Source: Pavlovales sp. CCMP2436 (Eukaryota > Haptophyta > Pavlovophyceae > Pavlovales). Taken from it: DNA of 14,544 nt. The DNA lies in the NCBI GenBank assembly GCA_026770615.1, contig MU631381.1, positions 287,086 to 301,629 of the forward strand, read 5' to 3'. This document shows, one piece after another, positions 1-7,508 of the stretch. The notes under the pieces were generated by a model. That model had not been told where the DNA came from. It did no database searches and saw only the letters and a list, made by a program, of their open reading frames with translations. Each line of letters opens with the position of its first letter. Position 1 is the stretch's first letter. The translations under genes and the position numbers were made by a program.

Positions 1-17
1 CCTCCCCCCTCAACCAG

Positions 18-574
18 GATAACACAGGGGGCACCCCTGAGTACAGCGATCTGCGGAACCTCTTCTCAGAGAACGGGGGGCAGAGTCTCGCGATCGCAGG
101 CATGTCACAAATGATCAATAACGTATATATAATATATAATGACTAATAAATAATAAATAATATATTATATCATACATAACATGTAATAATATATTACTGA
201 TAGGGATTCAAGCTGGCGTCTGACTGTCCTAATCATTTATTTATTTATTTTACTTAGGCATGACCTCGCCCGTCAGCACCGTCTTCGCCACCAAGTGGGC
301 AGACGTCTCGCTCGCTGCCCTGGCAGACACGTCCTACGTTCACTACGCAGAGCTCTCGATGACGACGGTTGACAACAAGATCTTCGGCGTCGTCGCAGGC
401 TCTAAGATCGAAGTGCTCGTAATCTCTCTCGACGGACCCATCGGCCTCACCATCGGCGTCACGACCAGCGTGGCCGACTACGAGTTGCTCGGCGCCTACT
501 CCAAGGACGGCGCCAGCCCGGCGGTCGAGACGCTCGTCGGCGCATGGCTCGCCAAGACTTCGGGCAGCGCGTAG
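18..574 (+). CDS. Unrecognised protein, 3' part of a multi-exon gene
   Basis: I do not recognise this protein. Two exons are visible. Exon 18-99 follows a pyrimidine-rich stretch ending in CAG (1-17), so it looks like an internal exon, and the gene probably begins outside the window. Exon 258-574 ends at a TAG stop. Joining base 99 to base 258 keeps one open frame across the junction (..AIAG-MTSPV..) and removes a 158-base AT-rich intron with donor GCATGT and acceptor TTAG. The visible product has about 133 residues, hydrophilic at first, then alternating hydrophobic and polar stretches (FGVVAGSKIEVLVISL and IGLTIGVTTS) that suggest beta strands, and ends in GSA. There is no signal peptide or catalytic motif I can name. 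The alternative is that the ATG at 260 is the true start of a short gene; the in-frame upstream exon argues against this. Coding GC is high, matching the other genes here. Confidence 0.5.
100..257 (+). other. Probable GC-AG intron containing a retroelement tail
   Basis: The intron begins GCATGT and ends TTACTTAG, inside the unrecognised gene. It is very AT-rich. It holds, in reverse orientation, the 3' end of the dispersed retroelement family described below (187-230). The seven bases AGGCATG occur at both exon/intron boundaries (98-104 and 256-262). This is how an insertion with a short target duplication would look if splicing then removed it exactly. No GT donor nearby gives an open frame with the 257 acceptor: the one at 123 leads to TGA. 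Confidence 0.5.
187..230 (-). mobile_element. LINE-like 3' tail, copy 1 (severely 5'-truncated)
   Basis: About 44 bases match the 3' end shared by five other places in this window. In the element's own direction it reads GACAGTCAGACGCCAGCTTG, then AATCCCTATCAGTAATATA. The match to copy 6 (from 14438) extends through the AT-rich end. Only the extreme 3' end is present, as expected from aborted target-primed reverse transcription. It lies inside the 100-257 intron. Confidence 0.6.
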
Positions 575-1022
575 CTTGTGTGAGGATTCGCGTGTGCCTG
601 CCTGTGCGGGCAGCAAGGTGCCCGGGAGGCATCTTAACAGGCCCGATGTGGAGATTGAGAGGAACGCTAACTTCATCAGCTTGCCTTCTTCCGGATTTGC
701 AGCCCGAGCTGGCGACAGTGGCTACACGTGATCGCGAGGTCCAACTCAGTCCCTCCGCGGTTACCGTAGGGCTACGGGAGTCGTCCTTGGTGCCCTTCCC
801 TCTCCCGTCTTGCCCCGGGGGGCCTCCTTGTTAGAAGGGGGTCTCCTCGGAGGGGGTCGAAACGCCAACCGGCTCAAACAGGATGAGTGGAGTGCTCAGT
901 GACACCAGCAGCACATATGCCGCAGTGCGTGTATAATTGAGACAAAATAAAACAATTCATCAAAATTTGCATATTCATATACTGTAAGTTATATGTATAT
1001 ATTTATTTATTATAGTTTAATA
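575..1022. other. 3' flank and spacer, no gene seen
   Basis: The first ~285 bases are GC-rich and probably the 3' untranslated region of the preceding gene. Open frames here show no recognisable protein. An AATAAA at 946-951 could be a polyadenylation signal, but it is isolated and algae often do not use this hexamer. The remainder is AT-rich and runs into the MITE at 1023. Confidence 0.35.
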
Positions 1023-1233
1023 TAGGAGCCTGCGTCGGAGCGCTAATATCGATCAGCTATTGACCTGACTTGAAATACCGCCAGCCCGAACCCCCCTTCA
1101 TTAATATATATATATATATCTGTTACATAAGTTATACATATATATATGTTTATATTAACGTAGGGGGGTTCGGGCTGGCGGTACGTTTCAAGTTCAAGTC
1201 AGGCTGATCTAAGCGCTCTGACGCAGGCTCCTA
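1023..1233. mobile_element. TA-flanked inverted-repeat MITE (~211 bp)
   Basis: The two ends are inverted copies over about 70 bases. The outer part reads TAGGAGCCTGCGTC, one mismatch, then GAGCGCT on each arm. The inner part, ACCGCCAGCCCGAACCCCCC, is perfect on each arm. The arms enclose a (TA)n-rich centre at about 1105-1150. A TA dinucleotide bounds each side (1023-1024 and 1232-1233), which would fit the TA duplication of Tc1/mariner-type transposition. There is no open frame, so it is non-autonomous. Half of a diverged relative lies at 2929-2968. Confidence 0.7.
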
Positions 1234-1250
1234 CGTGGCGTTTATATTTA

Positions 1251-1290
1251 TGATAGGGATTCAAGCTGGCGTCTGACTGTTCTGAATGTT
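1251..1290 (-). mobile_element. LINE-like 3' tail, copy 2 (5'-truncated)
   Basis: Forty bases match the shared retroelement 3' end (ATAGGGATTCAAGCTGGCGT, then CTGACTGTTCTGAATGTTG). It is truncated just past that point. TTTATA occurs on both sides (about 1241-1246 and 1291-1296) and may be the target duplication, though the region is AT-rich, so chance is possible. It abuts the MITE, giving two insertions within 30 bases. Confidence 0.6.
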
Positions 1291-1399
1291 GTTTATAAAA
1301 TGATGAGTTTCTGCAGGTCATTCCTTTATTTCTATATAATGATTAGTCATTTCTCGAATTTGAGTTGCATCCACACCTTGATCATGAAAGAACCATCAT

Positions 1400-1811
1400 T
1401 GAAAAACACCTTGAGTGCGTCGAGGTACGTGGGGGGGGATTTCAAACCGAGCAGCTGCGAGAACTGCGCCACCAATTGCTCGGCGGCCTCGTCGCAGCTC
1501 AGCGCCTCCACCACCGCCGAATCGCGAGGGCCCGCGAGGAAGCCCGTCAGCAGTACGACTCCCGAGGCGCTACGCCGTGTCCAGATCTGCTTGGCGAAGG
1601 CGTCTGCGGATCCGCTCAGCACCATCGGCGGGATCGGTGGTCAGCAAGCGCCTGAGCGCGCATCACCGGCGCTGAGAGAATGACCTGAGCGCCCACCGCC
1701 ATCGCACGCCACTTCAGCCAGCTCAGCAAGTGCGCATATCGGCCTAGGAGCGAGTAGTCGGTTTCGCACTCGTGCAGCACCTCCTCACGCCTGCGCCAGT
1801 CGAGCACACCT
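1400..1811 (-). pseudogene. Flavin amine oxidase, decayed C-terminal part
   Basis: Two overlapping minus-strand frames together resemble the later part of FAD amine oxidases. The first runs from about 1811 to 1625 (WRRREEVLHECETDYSLLGR, then VGAQVILSAP, like the 'VIVAVP' strand of the family). The second runs from 1625 to about 1400 and contains GVVLLTGFLAG, then EALSCDEAAEQLVAQFSQLL. This matches the family pattern of a glycine-rich strand (LxGFxAG) followed by an LSxEE...QL..LFG helix. The two pieces are in different frames and the usual substrate-domain middle is missing, which suggests frameshift and deletion; the closing GxYS/FAD motif was not found. A CAG at 1810-1812 could be an acceptor. 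Homology is inferred from pattern only. The N-terminal half is at 3020-3519 on the same strand. Confidence 0.45.
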
Positions 1812-2002
1812 GCAGGCCAGATATTTCCAACAAAATAATCCAATATTACAAGCTATCGAGAGGCTAGCGGTGTTGAACGCAAGCACGAGCTAAGAGAGGA
1901 TTGGAGTCCGAGACACGGTGAAGCGTCGATGGCAGCTAGAGAGAGAGAGAGCTACATTGAGTTGGCTCAGCGAGCTTAATTAAGAAATAGAGCGAGCAAG
2001 CG

Positions 2003-2221
2003 TAACCGCCTTTTCTGTGGACGGGTGGCAAGTTCCTATAGTCGTCAGGATGGCAGACAGAGCCCAAGTGAGAGGACACTTGGGCTCCCGATACCCTCGC
2101 CCAATCTGGACGGGACAACGTTCAGGTTGTAACCGCCTTTTCTGTGGACGGGTGGCAAGTTCCTATAGTCGTCAGGATGGCAGACAGAGCCCAAGTGAGA
2201 GGACACTTGGGCTCCCGATAC
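2003..2221. repeat. 92-bp direct duplication carrying an 11-bp hairpin
   Basis: Bases 2003-2094 recur apparently without change at 2130-2221, a period of 127 bases. The 36 bases between the copies are unrelated to what follows copy 2. Each unit contains a perfect 11-bp inverted repeat, GAGCCCAAGTG / CACTTGGGCTC, around a 6-base loop AGAGGA (2060-2087 and 2187-2214). The block directly precedes the retroelement open frame. Repeated units there could be 5' monomers of the element or an independent duplication. Confidence 0.85.
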
Positions 2222-2904
2222 AAGCGAAGACTTTGTTTCAATGCAAATTTCAGTCTACGTAAGGAAAAAGCGCTAAATTCCTACAAGGCTAGGAAAAAAA
2301 GTGACATAATGTTCGAATATGGTATGGCAAAGCCCCTCGAGGCCGAGTATCTCAGGAAAGCTCGTGCCCAGGACAGGGTATTCGGCCTCGCACTACCCGA
2401 CCCCCACCTAAACGGTCCAAACGCCAGCATCGGCCCGATCGAGGCCAAGCTCAACACCGTCAAGCCGATCCGCGGGATCGTCATCGGCGCTTTCGGTGAG
2501 GTCAGCGCCGATACGCACTCGCTCGTCAAAGAAATCGCGGCGCAGGGAGGCCGCAAGATGTACGCGCTGATGGGCGTGAGTCCGATGGAGGCGGCCGCGC
2601 GCATCAAGAAGCAACTCATCAACACGATCGGTACAATCGCGGCACGCGGCCATGCGCAGCTGCTGCTCGCGCGCTTGAGCGCGCTGGCCCCGATCGCTGC
2701 CAAGCGTGGGAACACGACAAACAGCAACCAGCAGATCATCTCCATAAACGCCCTTGCCCGGGCACACTACCGGAGATCCATCGGCACGCGCGGTGGCGCC
2801 CAAGCCAGCGCAGCCGACTAAGGCACGCAGCAGGCAATGGGTGACGCAGCGCTCAGACCAGCAAAACATCCAGAACAGTCAGACGCCAGCTTGAATTCAT
2901 ATCA
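2130..2904 (+). mobile_element. LINE-like retroelement, longest copy (copy 3), 5'-truncated
   Basis: This is the longest member of the six-copy family. It holds the C-terminal part of an open frame ending at 2821, then a ~80-base 3' untranslated tail (AAGGCACGCAGCAGGCAATG onward) ending at about GCTTGAATTCATATCA near 2904. The tail is the part shared with the other copies. The left limit is uncertain; I set it at the second unit of the hairpin duplication. It sits between the two halves of the amine oxidase gene, so its arrival could be what split that gene. Confidence 0.6.
2144..2821 (+). CDS. Retroelement protein, C-terminal part
   Basis: An open frame of 225 residues ends in AQASAAD and TAA. 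The first ~50 residues come from the hairpin repeat block and are probably not native protein. The likely element-encoded part begins near MFEYGMAKPLE (residue 56). Residues 107-135 (KPIRGIVIGAFGEVSADTH..) resemble the segment after the restriction-like endonuclease core in some LINE proteins, where a hydrophobic strand and a GxFGExS-type turn precede a helix; this assignment is from memory and tentative. No reverse-transcriptase YxDD motif is present, consistent with 5' truncation. The same C-terminus is encoded by the reverse copy at 4241-4480 (SNQQLISL..AIARAHYQRF..GGAQASAAD). That conservation shows it was a genuine coding frame. Confidence 0.5.
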   Translation: MDGWQVPIVVRMADRAQVRGHLGSRYKRRLCFNANFSLRKEKALNSYKARKKSDIMFEYGMAKPLEAEYLRKARAQDRVFGLALPDPHLNGPNASIGPIEAKLNTVKPIRGIVIGAFGEVSADTHSLVKEIAAQGGRKMYALMGVSPMEAAARIKKQLINTIGTIAARGHAQLLLARLSALAPIAAKRGNTTNSNQQIISINALARAHYRRSIGTRGGAQASAAD

Positions 2905-2928
2905 GTCAATACACAAATGATGTGCCAC

Positions 2929-2968
2929 ACCGCCAGCCAGAACCCCCTACATTCATATATAAATATAT
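2929..2968. repeat. Half-copy relic of the 1023-1233 MITE
   Basis: ACCGCCAGCCAGAACCCCCT followed by AT-rich sequence matches the inner arm of the MITE (from 1078) at roughly 85 percent by eye. No partner arm or TIR end is visible. It lies immediately beyond the retroelement tail, inside the broken amine oxidase. Confidence 0.5.
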
Positions 2969-3019
2969 AAAATGCCATCGAAGATTTTTGGTAACCAATA
3001 TCCTTATCATGTGCACAGT

Positions 3020-3519
3020 GGGGGCCCGTGGCAAAGGACACGTCATAGCCGCCCTCGGATCGCGTGCTGTCCCATCGCTCGTCGCTCATTATCTCCTCAT
3101 ACAGCGCGCGGCATGCGCGGGTGGCCGCTTGGTCGGTGCCGTTGCCGTCGAAGAGCTCGCCGTCGGCCCATACGCGCGTGCGCATCTCGGGCGACGCGTT
3201 CTCGTCATACGAGTAGAGTGCCCTCGCCTCGATGCCAGCCTCGGCGCAGAGGTCGAGCACCGCGCCTCTGCCGTGGGAAAACGCTGCGCCAAGGTCCACG
3301 TCGGCGCCGGCGAGGAGGGCATGCGCGCAGCGACCGCCGATACGGTCGCGCCTCGCGGACCGTCACAGCCCAGCCCGACCTCGAGAGCGCCTCCGCCGCC
3401 GCGAGGCCGGCTGCGCCAGGGCCGATGACGCAGCACGTGGGCGCAGCCGGGCTGCCATGGCCAACTCCTTGTTCACCCGCATTAGGGCTGACCGCGGGCG
3501 CCTCAGCCATGTGGGCCAT
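3020..3519 (-). pseudogene. Flavin amine oxidase, N-terminal FAD-binding part with a frameshift
   Basis: Starting from an ATG at 3519, the frame gives CCVIGPGAAGLAAAEALSRS followed by GWAVTVREA. This is a Rossmann FAD-binding fold: GxGxxG at residues 33-38 and the ribose-binding Glu at 56. The next family signature, (R)IGGRCAHALLAGADVDLGAA, continues in a different frame, so there is a frameshift at about 3343-3351. That second frame then runs through YSYDENASPEMRTRVWADGE to GGYDVSFAT, near 3027. Similarity stops there and mobile DNA follows. The enzymes of this family oxidise amines using FAD; substrate cannot be told. It could be a sequencing error plus a TE-filled intron rather than a pseudogene, but the C-terminal part (1400-1811) is also broken, so decay is more likely. 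Confidence 0.65.
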
Positions 3520-3551
3520 CGGCTCTGAGGCACAGAGGAGCGCCAGCGAGC

Positions 3552-3587
3552 TGCTCTTGCAATACCGACTTGCTCTTGCAATACCGA
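3552..3587. repeat. Short tandem duplication, 17-bp unit
   Basis: TGCTCTTGCAATACCGA occurs at 3552-3568 and again at 3571-3587, period 19. It lies just upstream (on the minus strand) of the amine oxidase N-terminus. Confidence 0.85.
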
Positions 3588-4240
3588 GCTGATCTTCGCC
3601 GAGCTACTGGCGTGAACGAGCGCGAGGCTCGGGGCAGCAAGCTCTGCTGTGACTCGCGCCAAGCCTTTCCCAGGGGAGCACCTCTGCTGTGACCCGCGCG
3701 CTAAGCGTCGACCCGCGCGAAGCGTCGCCGCGGGCCTGGACGTCCGGATTATAACAGGACTTGAACTTTCTGGCGGAGGAATGCGAAGGCCCGCCAGGGC
3801 GTCCGGGCCTTAGCTGTAGCGGCTCGTGATGGACGCGCAGTTGGCGGGGGCGCGCTCTGGCGGGGAACTTGATGAGGGTGCGCCTGGGCAGAACGGTGAG
3901 ACGAAAGTTTGAAAAATGACCCTGAAGGTTCGGACGCTCTGCGCACGCAGCAGCAGTAAATAGCGTCCGGGTGTCTATCGGACAGGTCGCGGGCCCGGGC
4001 TGGTGAAAGGATTAGAGGAGCAAAGTGTGATAGCGATGAAGGGGCTATGTACAGTATGACGTGCTGCGCAACACGGGACCGCCCCAGTGTGCGAGCAATG
4101 TACTACTGATAGGTATAAAATTAAAATAACGTGCGCTAATGCGCAGCTCGCCTAACCGCCGGGAGCGGTAATCTCCAACCCCTGGTCTAGTCCCAGGCGG
4201 CGGGGTGACTCAATAATCCTCCACTTATCTTAAAAAAACT
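3588..4240. other. Spacer, no gene seen
   Basis: This is GC-rich sequence with small local duplications (CTCTGCTGTGAC at 3642 and 3685; CGACCCGCGCGAAGCGTCG nearby) and no recognisable protein in any frame. A weak inverted repeat (CCGCCGGGA / TCCCAGGCGG) lies around 4155-4200. It precedes retroelement copy 4. Confidence 0.3.
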
Positions 4241-4480
4241 ATAGGGATTCCAGCTGGCGTCTGACTGTCCTGAAAGTTGTGCTGCTCATGAGCGCTGCGT
4301 CGCCCATTGCCTGCTGCTTGCCTCAGCTTGCCTTAGTCGGCTGCGCTGGCTTGGGCGCCACCGTGCGTGCCGATGAATCTCTGGTAGTGTGCCCGGGCAA
4401 TGGCTTTCAGGGAGATGAGCTGCTGGTTGCTGTTTGTGCTCGTATCCTGGCTCAGGCAGCTTGCCGCACGCGAACGGCCA
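4241..4480 (-). mobile_element. LINE-like 3' tail with ORF C-terminus, copy 4
   Basis: In reverse orientation this copy carries the last ~45 codons of the retroelement protein, ending ARAHYQRFIGTHGGAQASAA-D-stop (stop at about 4335). The 3' tail runs down to 4241. Compared with copy 3 it has scattered substitutions and a small insertion just after the stop. The right limit is a guess, because upstream similarity fades gradually. Confidence 0.65.
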
Positions 4481-5038
4481 CACTACCGTTTGCGGGCACT
4501 GCTGGGCCAGCGCTGGGCACCGCCCTGAACCCTCGAGGTTCCACACACGGAATAAGTCCGATAATAACGTACATATTCCACCCTTGACCGCACTCGTGTT
4601 TATTGGAGTCAAGGGGGTAACTTGTCTGAATCTCCATCGCGGATGCTAGAGCCTAAAGTTAAATGAAGATAAGTGCGGCAGCGTTCAGACCGAAACTTGA
4701 CTTCTCAGGCAGTTTGAAGATGAGCAGAGTGGTACGCTCAGACGATGTCAAACGGGGTCACCTGGACGCAGAGGCTGCGCATCCAGCGCCCGGTAGAATG
4801 GGCACATCCTACATAGCTCAACAGAATGGAGTGGAGATCAACGGAGCGGCGTGGGAGGAAGGCATGCACCAAAAAGGCTACAGTCAGGAAAAATACTCGC
4901 AATGATTGATCCCCGGAAGCAGCCCGTCGATGATGACGCAACATTGACGAACGTACGCAACTTATTTCGCATTTACAGTATGCATCTCTATGAATTTTCA
5001 TCAAAAAAAGCTATCAGCCACGAAATTCGTGCCATAGA
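4481..5038. other. Spacer, no gene supported
   Basis: An 80-codon open frame starting at 4663 has no recognisable similarity or domain and its base composition does not look like the adjacent genes. I see no repeat or RNA structure worth naming. The last ~100 bases presumably include upstream sequence of the cyclin. Confidence 0.25.
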
Positions 5039-5084
5039 CTATGACCACCCGCAGCCAATATCTATGACCACCCGCAGCCGATAT
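5039..5084. repeat. Tandem repeat, 23-bp unit, two copies
   Basis: CTATGACCACCCGCAGCC plus (A/G)ATAT occurs twice in direct succession with one mismatch, 26 bases before the cyclin ATG. It probably lies in the 5' leader or core promoter of that gene. Confidence 0.85.
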
Positions 5085-5109
5085 CTCTCCGCTCGCGCGT
5101 CAACGCACC

Positions 5110-5949
5110 ATGGCCAAGCTCCTGGGAGGCGCCATCGGCTTCCACAACTCGCACGCTGACTTCATTCCCCAGCCATCGCTCGGCCGCACTGACCTCGAGC
5201 TGGACGAGCTCGTCGGGTACGCACTCGCGCTCCACAACTCGCACAACGAGGCGCCGGGACGGTCGCCATCCATGTGGCTCGGCGGCACGATCGGCCATGA
5301 CGACCCCGAGCTGGACGAGCTCGTGAACGGATGCGCGCTTGCACTCCACATGCACATCGAGGCGCTCCAGCTGGCGCCTGTGCTCCCCGAGAACCCGCTC
5401 CCCGCGTTCGACGAGTGGCGCGGCTTCAACTTCGAGCTGGCTCCCTCGGCCGACTCGCTCCAGCTCATCCACCACATGCTCTCGGTTTCGGCCCACACGC
5501 TCGGCGTCAGCTCGGAAGTACTTGTGATGTCGGTCGTCCTCATCGAGCGCCTCATGCGAGCGGTTGGCACGGAGCGCGGCCCACTCCGCCCGCGGAATTT
5601 GCGCCGGCTGCTGGCGACGGGCTTGTCGCTTGCCGCTAAGACCTACTACGACGAGCCGCTAGGCTTGGCCGACATCCAGGGCTTCCTGCTGCAGAATAGT
5701 GCCTCTACTGCGTCCCTGGCCGAGTGCGAGCTGCAATTCCTCACGCTAATAAGATTCAAGACGTTTGTGCCCGCGGGCGTCTTCCAGCAGTACCGCTCTG
5801 CAGCCCTGGAGCTGTTGGAGGCCAAGTACCTCTTCGCGCTAGCAGACTACACGCGAGACGTCGAAGCTCATCAGAATCAAAACCTGCTGAGCACCACAAC
5901 AGCCGCCGCGAGCACGCTGATCTTTTGGCAGTGTCTCGCGGTTGGCTGA
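5110..5949 (+). CDS. Cyclin (N-terminal cyclin-box protein)
   Basis: A single uninterrupted frame of 279 residues starts at an ATG in a strong context (caccATGG) and ends TGA. Residues ~117-225 form a cyclin box: LIHHMLSVSA, VLVMSVVLIERL, NLRRLLATGLSLAAKTYYDE and LAECELQFLTLIRF. The key paired residues are Lys177 (AAK-TYYDE) and the Glu of AECE (205/207), which in cyclins contact the kinase. The single box and order of helices fit the PHO80/P-type (U-type) cyclins better than A/B cyclins. Such proteins bind and activate a cyclin-dependent kinase. The N-terminus (residues ~28-84) contains an internal duplication: TDLELDELVGYALALHNSH and DPELDELVNGCALALHMHI. A shorter third echo (LGGAIGFHNSH) stands at the start. 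I know of no such repeat in the family. No second cyclin fold is obvious in the C-terminal 50 residues. Confidence 0.82.
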   Translation: MAKLLGGAIGFHNSHADFIPQPSLGRTDLELDELVGYALALHNSHNEAPGRSPSMWLGGTIGHDDPELDELVNGCALALHMHIEALQLAPVLPENPLPAFDEWRGFNFELAPSADSLQLIHHMLSVSAHTLGVSSEVLVMSVVLIERLMRAVGTERGPLRPRNLRRLLATGLSLAAKTYYDEPLGLADIQGFLLQNSASTASLAECELQFLTLIRFKTFVPAGVFQQYRSAALELLEAKYLFALADYTRDVEAHQNQNLLSTTTAAASTLIFWQCLAVG

Positions 5950-6608
5950 GGGCAGCAACCAGCTGTAGGCAGTGAGCAGTGCACGTCGTCATCACCCTGA
6001 TGTCTATTCTATAGCTCTCTCCTCTGCCAATGCACACATTTGAGTTCATAGTTGATTAACTATTCATAGCGTTCTATGTGTATAAAACCCCCGACGTTTA
6101 TAACCTCGTAAGCATACGAGGTGATGGAAACTACCTACCCAACGCCGTGATAACTAAGAGTAAGAAGCGCAAGAGGACGATAGCTGGGAGGCAGCCATCA
6201 TATAGCACTACGAGACGCAGCAATCACGCAGCATGCCCGCCAACTCCCACAGCACATCCAGGAGGAGTCCAGGAGGAGTTGAGGTTACGCAGACCGGGGA
6301 ATGTAGGTGATGACCCCATGGGAAACAACCATTGTCATAGTCAAATTAGTAACGTGCGGCCAATCGAAGAGCAAATATTTACGGACAAAATCAGGCAGCA
6401 TGGATGGACGATAACATGCTCCATAGCATCGCCACATGCGTAGGTAAGGATGTGGCGCTGACCAAGAGATTGGACTTGGAGCAGGGGCGGGCGCAATACC
6501 ATAACTTCATACCACGCTGAGCCACTGAACGGCCTCTCACCAAGGAGCGGAAACAGCAATGAGTGGACAGCCCGGGCTGGAGCTAACGCAAATTCATAAG
6601 TTACCTAT
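5950..6608. other. Spacer, no gene supported
   Basis: A 121-codon frame at 6078-6443 contains VSIRGDGNYLPNAV, loosely like the DGNCLF motif of OTU proteases but lacking the catalytic Cys; I do not consider it a gene. The rest is mixed-composition sequence with no repeat that I can match elsewhere in the window. Confidence 0.3.
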
Positions 6609-7027
6609 GGGTCGAAATCCAAATTAGTGGCGCGATTCCGCACTGGGAAGGGGGAAAAGCTGTGGCCGGGTCGAAGAAGTAGACATCGTTCGCCTCTGCG
6701 CGCTAAGTGTCGATAGCTGTTGTCGAATAGAGCCCTCCTCGACGGTCGGAGCCCAATTCGTGTGCCTTTCGTGTGCCTCTGGGGTCGACAACATACTTCG
6801 CGTAAGTAACATTTCCGATTTTCAGCGTTCGAAAGCGAAAAAAAGTCATGGTTCCCGAAGTGGTGCACAGAAGTTAGTTGCGGATTCATAAATGGGGCGC
6901 CGCCCCATTCATGAATCCGCAACTAACTTTTGCGCACCACCTCCGGTTCATGAGATACTCTGTAGAAATTTCACCGGATTTTTTTGCGATTCCCCCCCGG
7001 ACTGGCCACTAATTCGGATTTCGACCC
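6609..7027 (+). mobile_element. Palindromic TIR element, copy A (~419 bp)
   Basis: The terminal inverted repeats are ~23 bp. Both ends begin GGGTCGAAATCC and continue (A/G)AATTAGTGGC inward. The flanks are CTAT (6605-6608) and CTAA (7028-7031), an imperfect 4-bp match. The centre is a long palindrome, arms about 40-45 bases, around 6860-6948 (GTTAGTTGCGGATTC ... GAATCCGCAACTAAC, meeting at GGGGCG-C-CGCCCC). No transposase frame is present, so it is non-autonomous. A second copy lies in reverse at 13118-13537 with clear identity through most of its length. It differs from the 1023 MITE in ends and centre. Confidence 0.75.
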
Positions 7028-7031
7028 CTAA

Positions 7032-7508
7032 GCTTATTACGGAGTCGCGCAACGGAGGAAGGAAGGTTTGCATAATCTCCATCGATGAAAGTAAGACACG
7101 CTTTGAAGCAACAAATGACTTACTGGCCCAAGGACAATAAGCAGGTGAATAAAGACTGGCGAAACTAAACTGTGCGGGGGGGGGAAGAGGGCTGAAGTGA
7201 AGGTGAGGGACTGAGGGTAGGGACGAGGGCAGCGGCAGCCGCAGGAGCTTGAAAGAAAGAGACGGCAAGCTGTGGTATAAGTCGAACGTGAGTGGCTGGG
7301 ACGAAGACGACAGCGGGACATAGAAGGCGGCGGCGGCGGCGACAATGTGGAAAGGACATCGGCGTGTCCGGCAACTCAACGATATAATTTTTTTCAGTGA
7401 CGGTCGAGCAGCACAAGCGCAGCTGAAGTCCTGCTGGAACGGCGGATTCATTTGCAAAAGTGACGTCGTTAAGAACGGACGACGACGAGAGGACTCGAGC
7501 GGAATAAA
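7032..7508. other. 3' flank of the TLC gene, no gene seen
   Basis: This stretch lies downstream of the minus-strand TLC gene and probably includes its 3' untranslated region. It is purine-rich on the + strand with a G9 run near 7175. Open frames through it are low-complexity and unrecognisable. Confidence 0.3.

Noticed and set aside
254..676. 140-codon minus-strand frame opposite the first gene
   Set aside because: It is the antisense shadow of the GC-rich exon 258-574; its product is low-complexity and Arg/Asp-rich.
2922..3592. Long plus-strand frames (168 and 206 codons) over the amine oxidase region
   Set aside because: They are shadows of the minus-strand FAD-binding sequence; products are Arg/Pro-rich with no domain.
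4663..4905. 80-codon plus-strand frame starting MKISAAAF
   Set aside because: No recognisable similarity, no splice or start context, and it lies between mobile-element debris and the cyclin leader.
6078..6443. 121-codon plus-strand frame with GDGNYLPNAV, like an OTU protease active-site motif
   Set aside because: The catalytic Cys of DGNCLF is replaced by Tyr, no other OTU motif follows and composition is not coding-like. Too weak to call even a pseudogene.
6609..6620. TIR GGGTCGAAATCC read as an RNA polymerase III box B
   Set aside because: It does not align with GGTTCGANTCC without a shift, no box A lies at the right distance, and the same sequence appears inverted at the other end as a TIR.
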